NCBI RefSeq assembly: GCF_900115305.1
Contig: NZ_FOVW01000003.1
Coordinates: forward strand, 186,001 to 250,000
Source: Algoriphagus ornithinivorans
Lineage (GTDB): Bacteria; Bacteroidota; Bacteroidia; Cytophagales; Cyclobacteriaceae
DNA length: 64,000 nt
Direction of reading: 5' to 3'
Shown: piece by piece, positions 36,501 to 44,589 of the stretch
How positions within the stretch are numbered: the first letter of the stretch is position 1
How the letters are laid out: the number at the start of each line of letters is the position of its first letter
Made by a program: the position numbers and the translations under genes
The notes under the pieces: generated by a model
The model's input: the letters and a program-made list of their open reading frames with translations, nothing else
Databases searched by the model: none
What the model was told of the DNA's origin: nothing

Positions 36501-39500
36501 ACGATGTTAGTTCAGGAGCTTGGAGGTAAAGCCTTGGAGGAGCACTATACCTACATGAAATCCTTCCCGGACCTGAAACCCACTTTTGACGAAATTGAAA
36601 GGGTTGGGCTTTCGCTCCCCACCTATCAGATCAATCACCTATGTAAATTCACCCAGGGATTTATTCTGTTCATCACCTATGAAAAGGTGCCCGATTCACA
36701 GGATATTTTCAAAAGGTTTACCAAAGTTTTTGATCAGACATACACCCGATTTCTGGACCTGAAAAAAGCGGAGAAACAAGCTCAGGAGTCCAGAATTGAA
36801 GCCGCTCTTGAACGGATACGGTCACGAGCTATGGCCATGCAAACGTCCGATGAGTTAAAAGAAGTAGCCCTAGAGCTGCGCACACAAATGGGGATGCTGG
36901 GCCAGAAAAATCTCGAGGTGTGTGCCATTCATCTGTATGACTTGCATCCAAACCATTTTGAGACCTGGGGGGCCTTGCATCCACACGGCAAAGAGAATGA
37001 AATTCTACAGTCCATGGCTCTTTTTCCAAAATCCGGGAGCCTGATCATTGAAGAGATGATGGATTATTATGCTTCGGATCAGTCGGACTATGTTCTGGTC
37101 AATGAAGGTGAAAAATTTAATCAGTGGTTTGAACTGATGAAAGAGCATGCTCCTGAGATGTACTGGCACCTTTCAAAAGCCAAAGCTGATACTTCAGTAG
37201 ACAAATTGAAAGCCTTTTGGGCCATGTCGGAGTTTTCAGGCGGAGCGCTGATTATGGTCACCTATTCTTATCCCGATGAGGATTCCAGAAACCTTTTGCG
37301 CAGAACAGCGAACGTTTTCGGCCTCGCCTACAAACGGTTCAGAGATCTCAAGAGAGCTGAGGAACAGGCCCGGGAGGCGCAAATTGAAGCTGCGTTGGAG
37401 CGAATCCGATCCCATTCCATGGGTATGCAAAGCGCTGCAGATTTTGGGGTGGTGACTACTGAGATGTTTGACCAACTTCGGAATTTTGGGGAAGATTTAT
37501 TCGCGGCAGGGATAGTCTTTTGCGATAAGCATGAAGGCCATGTAGAGCAATGGCACAGTATTCCGGGCGGAGGTATGCTCAGTCCATTTATTGTCCCCAT
37601 TGATTTGGATTATATTCATCAATATCGATACGATCAATGGAAGGCGGGAAAAGAGTTGTTCTCTGTAGAAATTCCCGGTGATTTTATTGAGCAACACTTC
37701 AAGGATATTTTTGATCTTCCTTCCGCTCAAGTGGCTATAAAAGATCTTGAATCAAGAAATGCTCCCATGCCAACCGCCCCGCCTTGGGAAATTGATTACG
37801 GAGCATCCTTTAAAAACGGCTATATCCTAATTTCCTCACTCAAGTATCTGGAAACTACTGATATACTCCCTCGTTTTGCAAAGGTTTTTGAACAAGCCTA
37901 TACCAGATTTCTCGATCTCCAAAAGGCTGAAGAGCAAGCAAGAAATGCTCAGATAGAAGCGTCTATGGAGCGGGTCAGAGCAAGAGCGATGTCTATGCAG
38001 AAACCGGATGAATTGGTGGATGTGGCGACTCTTCTCAGAAAAGAAATGGGGCTCCTGGGAGTTGAGGAATTGGAGACCAGCTCCATCTACATCCACCATG
38101 CAGATGAAGGAACTACAGAATGCTGGTATGCGATTCAGGATGATAAAAAATTGATTTCCGACTACATGACTATCCGCTTGGAGGATACATGGGTAGGAAG
38201 AGAAATGCTCTCATTTTACCAATCAGATTCTTCCAAAACCTCCATAAAGATGCAAGGCCAGCACCGGTCGGAATGGATATCCTATTGTGCAGAAAAGTCA
38301 CATCATTTCAGTATTCAGGAGTTTTATGGAGACCAAATTCCCGAGCGAACCTACCATCTCTACAAGTTTAGTCAGGGATTTATGGGAGCCGCATCACCTG
38401 GCGAAATTTCAGACGAAAGTTGGAAGCTTTTGAAAAGGGCTGCCAGCGTTTTCTCTTTGGCCTACACCCGATTCAGTGATTTAAAACAAGCGGAAGCCCA
38501 AGCGCGGGAGGCTCAAATAGAGGCAGCCTTGGAGCGGGTTAGATCCAGAACCATGGGAATGCAGCGATCTGAAGAACTATCCGAAACAGCCTCAGTACTA
38601 TTTGAACAGCTACAAAATTTGGGAGTAACCCATGAGCGAATCAACATCGGGATTATTAATGAGAAAAACCAAACGATTGACTTCTGGATAACTGCTCAAG
38701 GCGGCAATAAACTGGACAGTAGATACTCAGGTAGAATCACAGAAGAAACCACGCTTTCCAAAGCCTATCAGGCTTGGAAAAAAGGAAAAAAATCTTTGGT
38801 AATAGACCTTCAGGGGGAAGAACTAGATCAATGGCTTCAATTTATGAAGAAGGAGATCAAAATCCCATTCAATAAAAAATACCAACACAATCGACGGGTA
38901 CAGACTGTAGGATTCTTTTCCAAAGGTATGTTGGTAGTCACCAGTCCCGAACCACTACATGAAGAGGCGCTCTACCTACTTGAAAAATTTGCTGGTGTTT
39001 TTGATCTGACCTATACCCGATTTACAGATTTAAAAATCGCAGAGGCCAATGCAGTTCAGGCAGAAAAGGATTTGGAAGCAATCAAACTGGCAAAATCCAA
39101 GGCAGAATCGGCTTTGAAAGAGCTGAAAGCTGCCCAGGAGCAACTGATTCAGCAGGAGAAGCTTGCGAGCCTCGGACAGCTGACCGCTGGCATTGCCCAT
39201 GAGATCAAGAATCCATTGAACTTCGTCAACAATTTTTCAGAATTGAGCAAAGAGCTGATAGAAGAGGTTTTTGATGAACTGGAGAAGTTAGAATCATCAA
39301 ATATCAAAGAGGATATCATTGACATCTTAACAGATGTCAAAAGCAATCTCACCAAAGTACATGAGCACGGAAGCCGGGCGGATGGCATAGTCAAATCCAT
39401 GCTGCAACACAGTCGGGGCGGTGCAGGAAAAGCTACTTCTATCGGGATAAATGAGCTGGTTAGAGAATTTAGCAATCTGGCATTCCATGGAATGAGGGCA

Positions 39501-39917
39501 GGAAAAAACCCTATCAACGTAAATCTGAATTTTGACTTGGATGAAAATGCCGGAGAAGTAACCCTTGTCATGGAGGATTTTTCAAGAGTCATCTTGAATA
39601 TTGCCAATAACGCCTTTGATGCAATGCGCGATAAACTGAATTCCTCAACTAATGGGGAATATCTTCCTAGCCTGGATATCAAAACTAAGCGGCAGAAAAA
39701 TCAGGTATTGATCAGTATTCAAGACAATGGTCCAGGTATTCCAGATGATATCAAAGACAAAATCCTCCAGCCCTTTTTCACTACCAAAAAAGGAACTGAG
39801 GGAACTGGTCTTGGGCTGAGTATTACGCATGATATTGTAAAGGCCCATGGGGGAGAACTGGAAATAGAAACAGCTCTCAACAAAGGGACAAATTTCATGA
39901 TCAAACTAAAAAAATGA
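30600..39917 (+). CDS. Giant soluble histidine kinase with 14 tandem sensory modules
   Basis: 3105 aa, a paralogue of the upstream giant. An NTF2/SnoaL-like domain (~1-135; EFMKVGLESNEPNLLEGLVD ... WKIVHWHGSKPE) is followed by a coiled coil, 14 modules of ~184-196 aa (~171-2805), and a HisKA/HATPase domain with His2867 in GIAHEIKNPLNFVNN, NIANNAFDAMRDK and DNGPGIPD. No membrane segment. The kinase core is nearly identical in protein sequence to that of the upstream gene and of the kinase at 44590, whereas codons differ often, so similarity is kept by selection more than by very recent copying. Its stop overlaps the first FIST gene (ATGA). Confidence 0.9.
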   Translation: MERSKKELLEKTYREFMKVGLESNEPNLLEGLVDENVMGFGTAMDEKILGLEEFKKLLNNQKIQSKGLDITWRNEPVHRFISEDENSAVFAENIYATIKTGEEVVEMYMRFSTVLNYSDKQWKIVHWHGSKPEEVASEKDTWGIDVWKQKTEELEKLVKEKTADLLEKNRELEIEAALERIRARTMAMQSSNELAATASLLFQELQGLGISTYSSGFTIWDEEQKHLISWMCNADGSMNPPFRMPIGENDWHKHQFESWKKGESFLKKDFSGKEMQAYFKYLHSFPMLKKAFQKSMDAGFPLPERQIHHVANFASGNLLFITLEPLSGAQALFQRFAKVFEQTYTRFLDLEKAEFQAREATIEAALEKVRSRSLAMHKSDELNEVVAVLFQKLKDLEIPFTAVGIATVIEDSKDLNSFVCGQNEEGLVITNYRLPYFQNPIPKDFYNALEKQLDFFEGHYSKEEKDAFYHHLIEHTEEFKQLPEDILEMIFNSETYCISTIAVKNAVFNINDFEGKSLAQHEIDIIQRFARVFEQAYTRFLDLQKAEAQARESEIQLALERVRARSMAMKSTDELHEVLSVLFRQFDQLGIHPMNVFLSLFDRENRTLTYRASGKSKHRQPQKQVVHVDSMEELKGIYDKFINDKSDSVEVIFYSKEVLPQVFEIFSETFDAMPEDERMKLEYFPEGGYSMAGYTPFGYLGYDHLRPATSEEKEILSRFCKEFTRVYQRFLDIQKAEAQARESQIQLSLERVRARSMAMHNSNELADVCQVLFEEISKLTKTPDRFNIVMPQDGGEFLEAWLTDQEGHKVSRKFLMSAEKSEIIQEIFKAFKKKEAVLIFDLKGKKLKDWIAYSSEVLGIPFREGEKLKERFITSTLFEYGYIGTTDHTAPSKELIELIQRFARVFEQAYRRFLDLERAEKQARKAQIEVALERIRARSMAMHTSEELNEVLSVMFKQIEELGIDAKCAHLTLMDLESNAFSFRITGKNGASNIGEQIIDLDAMPTWKETVTNWKKQKPHSHQCLVYPPEVLPNLFQIINESLQSLPPKERITFEDYPEGIFDCEGHNKFGYIGFNNSRPPTDEEIAIVIRFAREFERVYQRFLDIKKAEAQAREAQIEAALEKVRSRSLGMQSSNELQEVVQIVAEKIQELGVIVDPVGVLICTYPEGTKDVIHWTYTPADQERSKPYFMPYFEHPIWDEAWESKNRGDAYFSKTYPKGVKNKFLRTIFSRSDSDYAKLPEEYKQWQLESPIYHLSYAWAKNSAIVVPNNEGLEPDEEQIGILIRFARVFEQSYVRFLDLQKSEKQAREAQIEASLERIRARAMAMHHPDELSEVLALMFDQLSHLGVDAHWTHLTLINLENNTFIYRMTSKDGKPVHAEQVVQLDAMDTWSHTVETFKSQNPETITHIHFSPDVLPRVWELFDGIFSSLPEESKINPNDFPNGIHTTEANCKFGYLGINQSREATTEEKKILGRFGSEFGRLYQRYLDIEKAQKQAREAQIEASLERVRARAMAMHQTDELTDVLCVLFDQFDLLGINPVLTHLTLFDEANETFSIRLTTTADNGVVAEQLIDIHAIEAWKQAFAQWKSCEPNSVNTIDYAPEDLPYLWELLSEVMSALPEGHKINPEDFPNGLFTTQGHFQFGYLGFNHSRKATEEEKNIVSRFAREFGRTYQRFLDLEKAEAQAMEAQIEAALEKVRSQSLSMQSSKEMQKVANVIFEQIQSLGLQIDAVGMSGVIDPKSSYEVWVGGTTSTEPLVIPYNNSTHVQRDYNEAIENRMELFTKTYTGKTWQEYNRFMLRNDNISTKLRKLMKDSVAFSTTCSFAKKSSIQIARYNDIPFTDAENDIVKRFTKVFEQAYIRFLDLKKSEAQAREARIEAALEKIRSRTMGMQSSSELPEVANLLFLEVQALGIPAWSCGYNILAEDKKTATCCMSSEGTLQTPFQLRLYGEASFNEMGEFIRSADTMLVQELGGKALEEHYTYMKSFPDLKPTFDEIERVGLSLPTYQINHLCKFTQGFILFITYEKVPDSQDIFKRFTKVFDQTYTRFLDLKKAEKQAQESRIEAALERIRSRAMAMQTSDELKEVALELRTQMGMLGQKNLEVCAIHLYDLHPNHFETWGALHPHGKENEILQSMALFPKSGSLIIEEMMDYYASDQSDYVLVNEGEKFNQWFELMKEHAPEMYWHLSKAKADTSVDKLKAFWAMSEFSGGALIMVTYSYPDEDSRNLLRRTANVFGLAYKRFRDLKRAEEQAREAQIEAALERIRSHSMGMQSAADFGVVTTEMFDQLRNFGEDLFAAGIVFCDKHEGHVEQWHSIPGGGMLSPFIVPIDLDYIHQYRYDQWKAGKELFSVEIPGDFIEQHFKDIFDLPSAQVAIKDLESRNAPMPTAPPWEIDYGASFKNGYILISSLKYLETTDILPRFAKVFEQAYTRFLDLQKAEEQARNAQIEASMERVRARAMSMQKPDELVDVATLLRKEMGLLGVEELETSSIYIHHADEGTTECWYAIQDDKKLISDYMTIRLEDTWVGREMLSFYQSDSSKTSIKMQGQHRSEWISYCAEKSHHFSIQEFYGDQIPERTYHLYKFSQGFMGAASPGEISDESWKLLKRAASVFSLAYTRFSDLKQAEAQAREAQIEAALERVRSRTMGMQRSEELSETASVLFEQLQNLGVTHERINIGIINEKNQTIDFWITAQGGNKLDSRYSGRITEETTLSKAYQAWKKGKKSLVIDLQGEELDQWLQFMKKEIKIPFNKKYQHNRRVQTVGFFSKGMLVVTSPEPLHEEALYLLEKFAGVFDLTYTRFTDLKIAEANAVQAEKDLEAIKLAKSKAESALKELKAAQEQLIQQEKLASLGQLTAGIAHEIKNPLNFVNNFSELSKELIEEVFDELEKLESSNIKEDIIDILTDVKSNLTKVHEHGSRADGIVKSMLQHSRGGAGKATSIGINELVREFSNLAFHGMRAGKNPINVNLNFDLDENAGEVTLVMEDFSRVILNIANNAFDAMRDKLNSSTNGEYLPSLDIKTKRQKNQVLISIQDNGPGIPDDIKDKILQPFFTTKKGTEGTGLGLSITHDIVKAHGGELEIETALNKGTNFMIKLKK
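31111..39015 (+). repeat. Fourteen tandem ~570-base sensory modules in the second giant kinase
   Basis: Met-x-Met linker boxes recur near 31150, 31717, 32296, 32863, 33414, 33987, 34567, 35139, 35712, 36267, 36828, 37416, 37987 and 38549, spaced 551-588 bases. Modules fall into subtypes: 3, 5, 7 and 8 share a YFPEG/DFPNG ... FGYLG ending; 1, 10 and 12 share a QIxH/FxxGxxLFIT type; 2, 6 and 9 another; 4 and 14 a FDLKGKKLKDW/IDLQGEELDQW type; 11 and 13 a fifth. Confidence 0.85.
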
Positions 39918-41074
39918 AAGCAAGATCAATTTTCGGAAAATCACCTACGGAAGTCCAAATAGCATTAAAAGAAGCTATAGGTGATGGTTTTATACCAACC
40001 TTGGCCATTGTCTTTATCTCCATTAAGCAAGATCGAAAAGCGGTCAGGGAAATCCTCGCAGCACAGAGTATTGACGTTTTTGGGGCAACGTCCTGCGGGG
40101 AGTTTGTTGATGGTCACCAAAGTAAGGGTGAAATAGCCATCCTATTGATGGACTTATCACGGGATTTATACGCTATTGTGTTTGAAGATATGGGAGCGCA
40201 AAGTATTCAGGCTGCAGCTAAAAAAGTCGCAAGTTCCGCCCTTTCGAATTTTTCCAATCCGACCCTGATCATTTGTAGTACCGGCGTCACCCCTGACTCT
40301 GAAATGTTTGACGGAATGTCCCTTGTTCATGAACTCTCGGAATCTATAGGAAGGGACAGAATCTTTTTTGGTGGTATGGCCGGAGATGATTTTACATTAA
40401 CAGGAACGTCTGTGTTTACCCAAAATGAGGAAACCAATCATGGCCTTGTCGCTTTGGTCTTTAATGCTGATAAAGTCTCTTTGAATGGTATGGCCATAAC
40501 AGGCTGGAAAAAATTGGGGATTTCAAGGAAAGTGACCCACAGCAAGGGCAAACTTTTATATTCCATTGACGGAAAACCCGCAGTGGAAATGTACCTAAAG
40601 TACTTGGGCAAAGGCGAAGAGGGTGAAGATCAAGAATTCGATCTTTTAAACGAGCTTTCATTCGAATATCCATTCATCACAGAGCGGGAAAACAGCCAAG
40701 AAATATTAATCAAGTCACCCATGAACATTGATCACGAAGAAAATGCACTGGTCATGGACATGGAGATGATGGAGGGCGAGACTTTTTGGTTTTCGGTCCC
40801 TCCTGATTTTGATATTGTTGAGGAAATCATCAATGAAGCAAAGGAGGTCAAAAACACTGTAGGTGAAGATTCAGATGCCTTGCTGGTATTTTCTTGTGCA
40901 GGCAGAGAACCGGCACTTGGCCCATTGGTAACCATGGAGAACGAAGGACTTGCAGAGGTATGGAAAAGCCCTATGGCAGGATTTTTTACCTATGGGGAAT
41001 TTGGAAGGGCCAAAAACGGACAGCAGCATGTTCATTCGACCGCCTGCTGTTGGGTGGCATTAAAAGAGAAATGA
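39914..41074 (+). CDS. FIST-domain sensory protein 1
   Basis: 386 aa, cytoplasmic (no signal peptide). The FIST N-terminal domain shows PTLAIVFISIKQDRKAVREI and IDVFGATSCGEF; the middle has FFGGMAGDDFTLTGTSVF; the FIST C-terminal domain ends with DALLVFSCAGREPALGP and MAGFFTYGEFGR. FIST proteins are ligand-binding signalling modules; the family includes NosP, a haem-binding NO sensor that controls a co-encoded histidine kinase. No haem ligand can be assigned here. It overlaps the giant kinase by 4 bases, which suggests they act together. Confidence 0.88.
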   Translation: MKARSIFGKSPTEVQIALKEAIGDGFIPTLAIVFISIKQDRKAVREILAAQSIDVFGATSCGEFVDGHQSKGEIAILLMDLSRDLYAIVFEDMGAQSIQAAAKKVASSALSNFSNPTLIICSTGVTPDSEMFDGMSLVHELSESIGRDRIFFGGMAGDDFTLTGTSVFTQNEETNHGLVALVFNADKVSLNGMAITGWKKLGISRKVTHSKGKLLYSIDGKPAVEMYLKYLGKGEEGEDQEFDLLNELSFEYPFITERENSQEILIKSPMNIDHEENALVMDMEMMEGETFWFSVPPDFDIVEEIINEAKEVKNTVGEDSDALLVFSCAGREPALGPLVTMENEGLAEVWKSPMAGFFTYGEFGRAKNGQQHVHSTACCWVALKEK

Positions 41075-41097
41075 TTTAGTCATAAAATATTGAAAAT

Positions 41098-42258
41098 ATG
41101 AAAGCAAAATCAATAACCGGAACCACACCCTCAGACATAAAAAAGGCATTGGATGAAAGTATAGGTGACGGCAATCAAGCTGATGGACAAGATTTCAGGC
41201 CAACCCTTGCCATTATCCTTGTAAGCAACATGGAAGATGCCGAACCGATCCAGTCTATTTTTAGAAATCAAGGAATTGAAATCTTCGGGGTAACCGCTCC
41301 CCACAACTTTAATGAAAAGGGTATTAGGGAGGGTCATATTATTGTCATGCTTCTGGATATAAAACCAGACCACTTTAAAATAGTATTGAACGATTACGAA
41401 GGGTCTTCTCCTTTCCAAGCTGGATATAATGCAGGCCTAACCGGAAAAAATACTTTTGAGAATCCGAGCTTTATCATTTCCCCCTTGGATTTCAGAGTTT
41501 CCAACGACGAACTAATCAGAGGATTGACGGATGCAGCAGGCCATGAAACCATGATTGCAGGTGGCGTTTGTGGTGATCCGGCTGATTTTTCGGGGGTTAT
41601 TTTTACCAATGATGCATCAAGTAAAGGAGGCTTGCTAGCTCTTATTCTTGATCAGGACAAGGTGGAGATTAGCGGTCTGGCAGTTTCAGGTTGGAAGCCG
41701 GTAGGTACTACGAAAAAAATCACGAAATGTGAAGACTCATGGGCTTTAACCATTGACAATGAACCGGCGATGCATGTCATTCAAAGATTCTTAGGGAACG
41801 ATATAGTAAGGGATAATTCAGAAGGAAGTGGTTTTGTTCCGACTGACCTTGGCTATCCATTACAATTTCAGAGAGCTTCGGGAAATGCCATTATGAAGCC
41901 TGCGCTATTTTTTAATCCTGCTGACCAATCCGTCATGATAGCCGGTGGCGCAAAAGAAGGAGACCATTTCCGTTTTTCCCTACCACCAGATTTTGATGTG
42001 ATTGACAAAGTGGTAGAGACTACCAGAATTTGTAAAGAAAAAGAGATGCCGGATGCCGATGTGTTGATGGTCTTTTCATGTGTGGGAAGGTTAGGGACTT
42101 TCGGTCCTTTGATCTCCACAGAAATAGAAGGGCTTGCATCCACCTGGGGCAAACCTATGATAGGCTTTTTCTCCTTGGGTGAATTTGGAAAACTGGATGA
42201 AGGCCAATGTGAATTTCAAGGAACAACTGTAAGCTGGGTAGCTTTAAAAGAGAAATAA
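41098..42258 (+). CDS. FIST-domain sensory protein 2
   Basis: 386 aa. Same architecture as its neighbours but the most divergent: an insertion GNQADGQDFR near residue 25, IEIFGVTAPHNFNEKG in place of the T-x-G-E-F segment, AGGVCGDPADFSG for the GGxAGDD segment, and DVLMVFSCVGRLGTFGP near the end. The Cys in GGVCGD and altered pocket residues suggest a different ligand. It starts 23 bases after FIST 1. Confidence 0.87.
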   Translation: MKAKSITGTTPSDIKKALDESIGDGNQADGQDFRPTLAIILVSNMEDAEPIQSIFRNQGIEIFGVTAPHNFNEKGIREGHIIVMLLDIKPDHFKIVLNDYEGSSPFQAGYNAGLTGKNTFENPSFIISPLDFRVSNDELIRGLTDAAGHETMIAGGVCGDPADFSGVIFTNDASSKGGLLALILDQDKVEISGLAVSGWKPVGTTKKITKCEDSWALTIDNEPAMHVIQRFLGNDIVRDNSEGSGFVPTDLGYPLQFQRASGNAIMKPALFFNPADQSVMIAGGAKEGDHFRFSLPPDFDVIDKVVETTRICKEKEMPDADVLMVFSCVGRLGTFGPLISTEIEGLASTWGKPMIGFFSLGEFGKLDEGQCEFQGTTVSWVALKEK

Positions 42259-42280
42259 ATTTCTGTCAAACAATAAAACT

Positions 42281-43420
42281 ATGAAGGCGAAATCAATCAA
42301 AGGAAAATCCACCGCAGAAATAAAAAGCGCGCTTGCCGAAAGCATGGCAGATGGGTTCCATCCTACGCTAGCTATCGTTTTTCTGTCAGTTTCCCAAGAC
42401 AGAAAGGGAATCAGCCAATTCCTTGATGAAGCGGGCATTGCGGTATTTGGAAGCAGTACCAATGGGGAGTTTATCGACGAAGACATAGAGACAAAGTCTG
42501 TTGCTATTCTCCTTCTAGATATGAAAAAAGAGCATTTCAGAATTTATGCAGATGAGTTTAAGTCAAATAATTACCAAGAGACTGCTAAGCGCATCACTCA
42601 AGAAGCAAAAAAAGAATTTGAACAGCTCGCTTTTTTGATAGTGACCAGCAATGGAGCAACAGATGGAGAAGAAATATTGCTTGGATTCAGAAAAACGATT
42701 GGTGAGGATGTGAATGCCTTTGGTGGAGCCGCGGGTGACGATTATGCTTTTGAAGAAACCTGGGTTTTTACCAACGAGTGGGGAAGCAACAATGGAATGG
42801 TATGCATCGCCTTGGATGAATCAAAAGTAATAGTAAGCGGTATTGCTACCTGCGGATGGAAAGCCATGGGAACCGAAAAAATAGTGACTAAAAGCGAAGG
42901 GAACCATGTCTTCACCATCGATAATGAGCCGGCGCTGGATATCACTACCAAGTATGGTGGACTGGAAAATATCAGTCCTGATAATAAAGACCTTTTATTT
43001 GAAATTGCCGCAAACTTTCCCCTTCAACTTCAGCGAGGAAGTGGTGATCCTGTCATGCGCCCTCCTTTGGTTGTTGATTGGACCGACCGGTCTTTTTTCA
43101 CCAGCGGCACTGTACCTCAAGGCTCAAAAATTCGCTTTTCTCTACCCCCCGATTGGGATGTGATGGAAAAAGTAGTGAAAGGAGTTCAAAAACTCAAAGA
43201 GGGTGAAATGCCTGAAGCAGATGCAGTAGTGGTGTTCAGTTGTGCGGGTAGAATACTCTCGTTTGGCCCCATGATGAACGCAGAAATAGAAGGTGTTAAA
43301 AATGTTTGGAATGTGCCGATGGTAGGCATGTTTTCGAATGCCGAGCTTGGCAGAATGGCCGGTGGCAATCTTGAAATGCACAATCTAACGACCTGTTGTA
43401 TAGCCCTAAAAGAAAGATAA
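42281..43420 (+). CDS. FIST-domain sensory protein 3
   Basis: 379 aa: PTLAIVFLSVSQDRKGISQF, AVFGSSTNGEFID, AFGGAAGDDYAFEETWVF, DAVVVFSCAGRILSFGP and VGMFSNAELGRMAG. It has a conserved VSGIATCGWKAMGTEK stretch, also in FIST 4 (RGIATCGWEAIGTSK), placing 3 and 4 as closest relatives. 22 bases from FIST 2; only 3 bases before FIST 4. Confidence 0.88.
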   Translation: MKAKSIKGKSTAEIKSALAESMADGFHPTLAIVFLSVSQDRKGISQFLDEAGIAVFGSSTNGEFIDEDIETKSVAILLLDMKKEHFRIYADEFKSNNYQETAKRITQEAKKEFEQLAFLIVTSNGATDGEEILLGFRKTIGEDVNAFGGAAGDDYAFEETWVFTNEWGSNNGMVCIALDESKVIVSGIATCGWKAMGTEKIVTKSEGNHVFTIDNEPALDITTKYGGLENISPDNKDLLFEIAANFPLQLQRGSGDPVMRPPLVVDWTDRSFFTSGTVPQGSKIRFSLPPDWDVMEKVVKGVQKLKEGEMPEADAVVVFSCAGRILSFGPMMNAEIEGVKNVWNVPMVGMFSNAELGRMAGGNLEMHNLTTCCIALKER

Positions 43421-43423
43421 ATC

Positions 43424-44587
43424 ATGAAATCAAAATCGATCAAAGGTAAATCCGTAGAGGATATCCAGTTGGCCTTGGAGCATAGCATGGCTGACCAGTT
43501 CAAACCTAGTCTGGCGATTGTATTCCTTTCTATCCAACAGGACTTAGGGGCTATTTCAAAATTACTGGACGAAAAAGGTATACAGGTTTTCGGTTCTACG
43601 ACTGCGGGTGAATTTATAGATGGGGATATCGAAGAAGGAAGTATTGTCATGCTCTTAATGGACATGAATCCGGCTTATTTTCAAGTAGAGTTTCTTGAAA
43701 TAGACCCAGAAACAGCCTTGGAGGATAGCAAAAAGCTGGGAGAAGTCAGTAAAAAATTATTTCAAAATCCAGCTTTAATTATTGCTTCAGGAGGTATATA
43801 TCTGGATGGGGATCAAATCATGGAGGGAATACTCCAAGGACTTGAAATAGCCCATTCTTCAGCATTGAATGAAATTTCCATTTTTGGAGGAATGGCCGGA
43901 GATGATTTACTCACCGAAAGACCTACGGTATTTACAAATGGAAAAAGCAAAGACAATGCTTTGGTGGCGCTAATTATTGACAAAGACAAAATAGATGTAA
44001 GAGGAATTGCGACTTGTGGTTGGGAAGCAATTGGCACTTCCAAGACGGTAACCAAGAGCGAGGGAAATATTGTGTATACGATAGATGATAAACCTGCTCT
44101 GGATATGCTAACGAAATATCTGGGAGTTGAATTAAAAAAAGATGGAGATCAGAGTGTTGTAGCCTTTCAAAACTCCTGGTATTACCCATTGCAATTGGAG
44201 CGTGAAAATGGAGACACAGTAATTCGGGCCACTAGGTTTGCCGATAGTGAAAAAAGATCTCTGATATGTACAGGCAGTTTACCGCAAGGTTCCAAAATCA
44301 AATTTTCTTTACCTCCTGATTTTGATGCGATCAAAATTGTGGTAGAAGAGTGTGAGAGTATTAAAGACAATGCAGAGCAAGAAGCAGATGCCTTGATCAT
44401 TTTTTCTTGCGTAAGCAGGTACTTATCATTTGGAGCCTTAATGAAAGAAGAAATAGAACAAGTTCAAGAAGTTTGGAAAGCTCCGATGGCTGGGTTCTTT
44501 ACTTATGGGGAGTTTGGAAAATCCAAAATAGGAGATAATGAATTTCACAATAACGCCTGCTGTGCGGTGGCTTTAAAAGAAAAATAG
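43424..44587 (+). CDS. FIST-domain sensory protein 4
   Basis: 387 aa: PSLAIVFLSIQQDLGAISKL, VFGSTTAGEFIDGD, IFGGMAGDDLLTERPTVF, DALIIFSCVSRYLSFGA, MAGFFTYGEFGKSK. The SCxGR box has Ser in place of Gly (SCVSR). Only 2 bases separate its stop from the sensorless kinase, a spacing that suggests the kinase is a direct partner of the FIST set. Confidence 0.88.
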   Translation: MKSKSIKGKSVEDIQLALEHSMADQFKPSLAIVFLSIQQDLGAISKLLDEKGIQVFGSTTAGEFIDGDIEEGSIVMLLMDMNPAYFQVEFLEIDPETALEDSKKLGEVSKKLFQNPALIIASGGIYLDGDQIMEGILQGLEIAHSSALNEISIFGGMAGDDLLTERPTVFTNGKSKDNALVALIIDKDKIDVRGIATCGWEAIGTSKTVTKSEGNIVYTIDDKPALDMLTKYLGVELKKDGDQSVVAFQNSWYYPLQLERENGDTVIRATRFADSEKRSLICTGSLPQGSKIKFSLPPDFDAIKIVVEECESIKDNAEQEADALIIFSCVSRYLSFGALMKEEIEQVQEVWKAPMAGFFTYGEFGKSKIGDNEFHNNACCAVALKEK

Positions 44588-44589
44588 AA

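Noticed and set aside
22983..39917. Giant ORFs as assembly artefacts from repeat collapse or duplication
   Set aside because: The modules differ clearly from each other at DNA level, frames remain open over 7.6 and 9.3 kb, and each ORF has its own start domain and kinase end, so an artefact is unlikely, although long reads would settle it.
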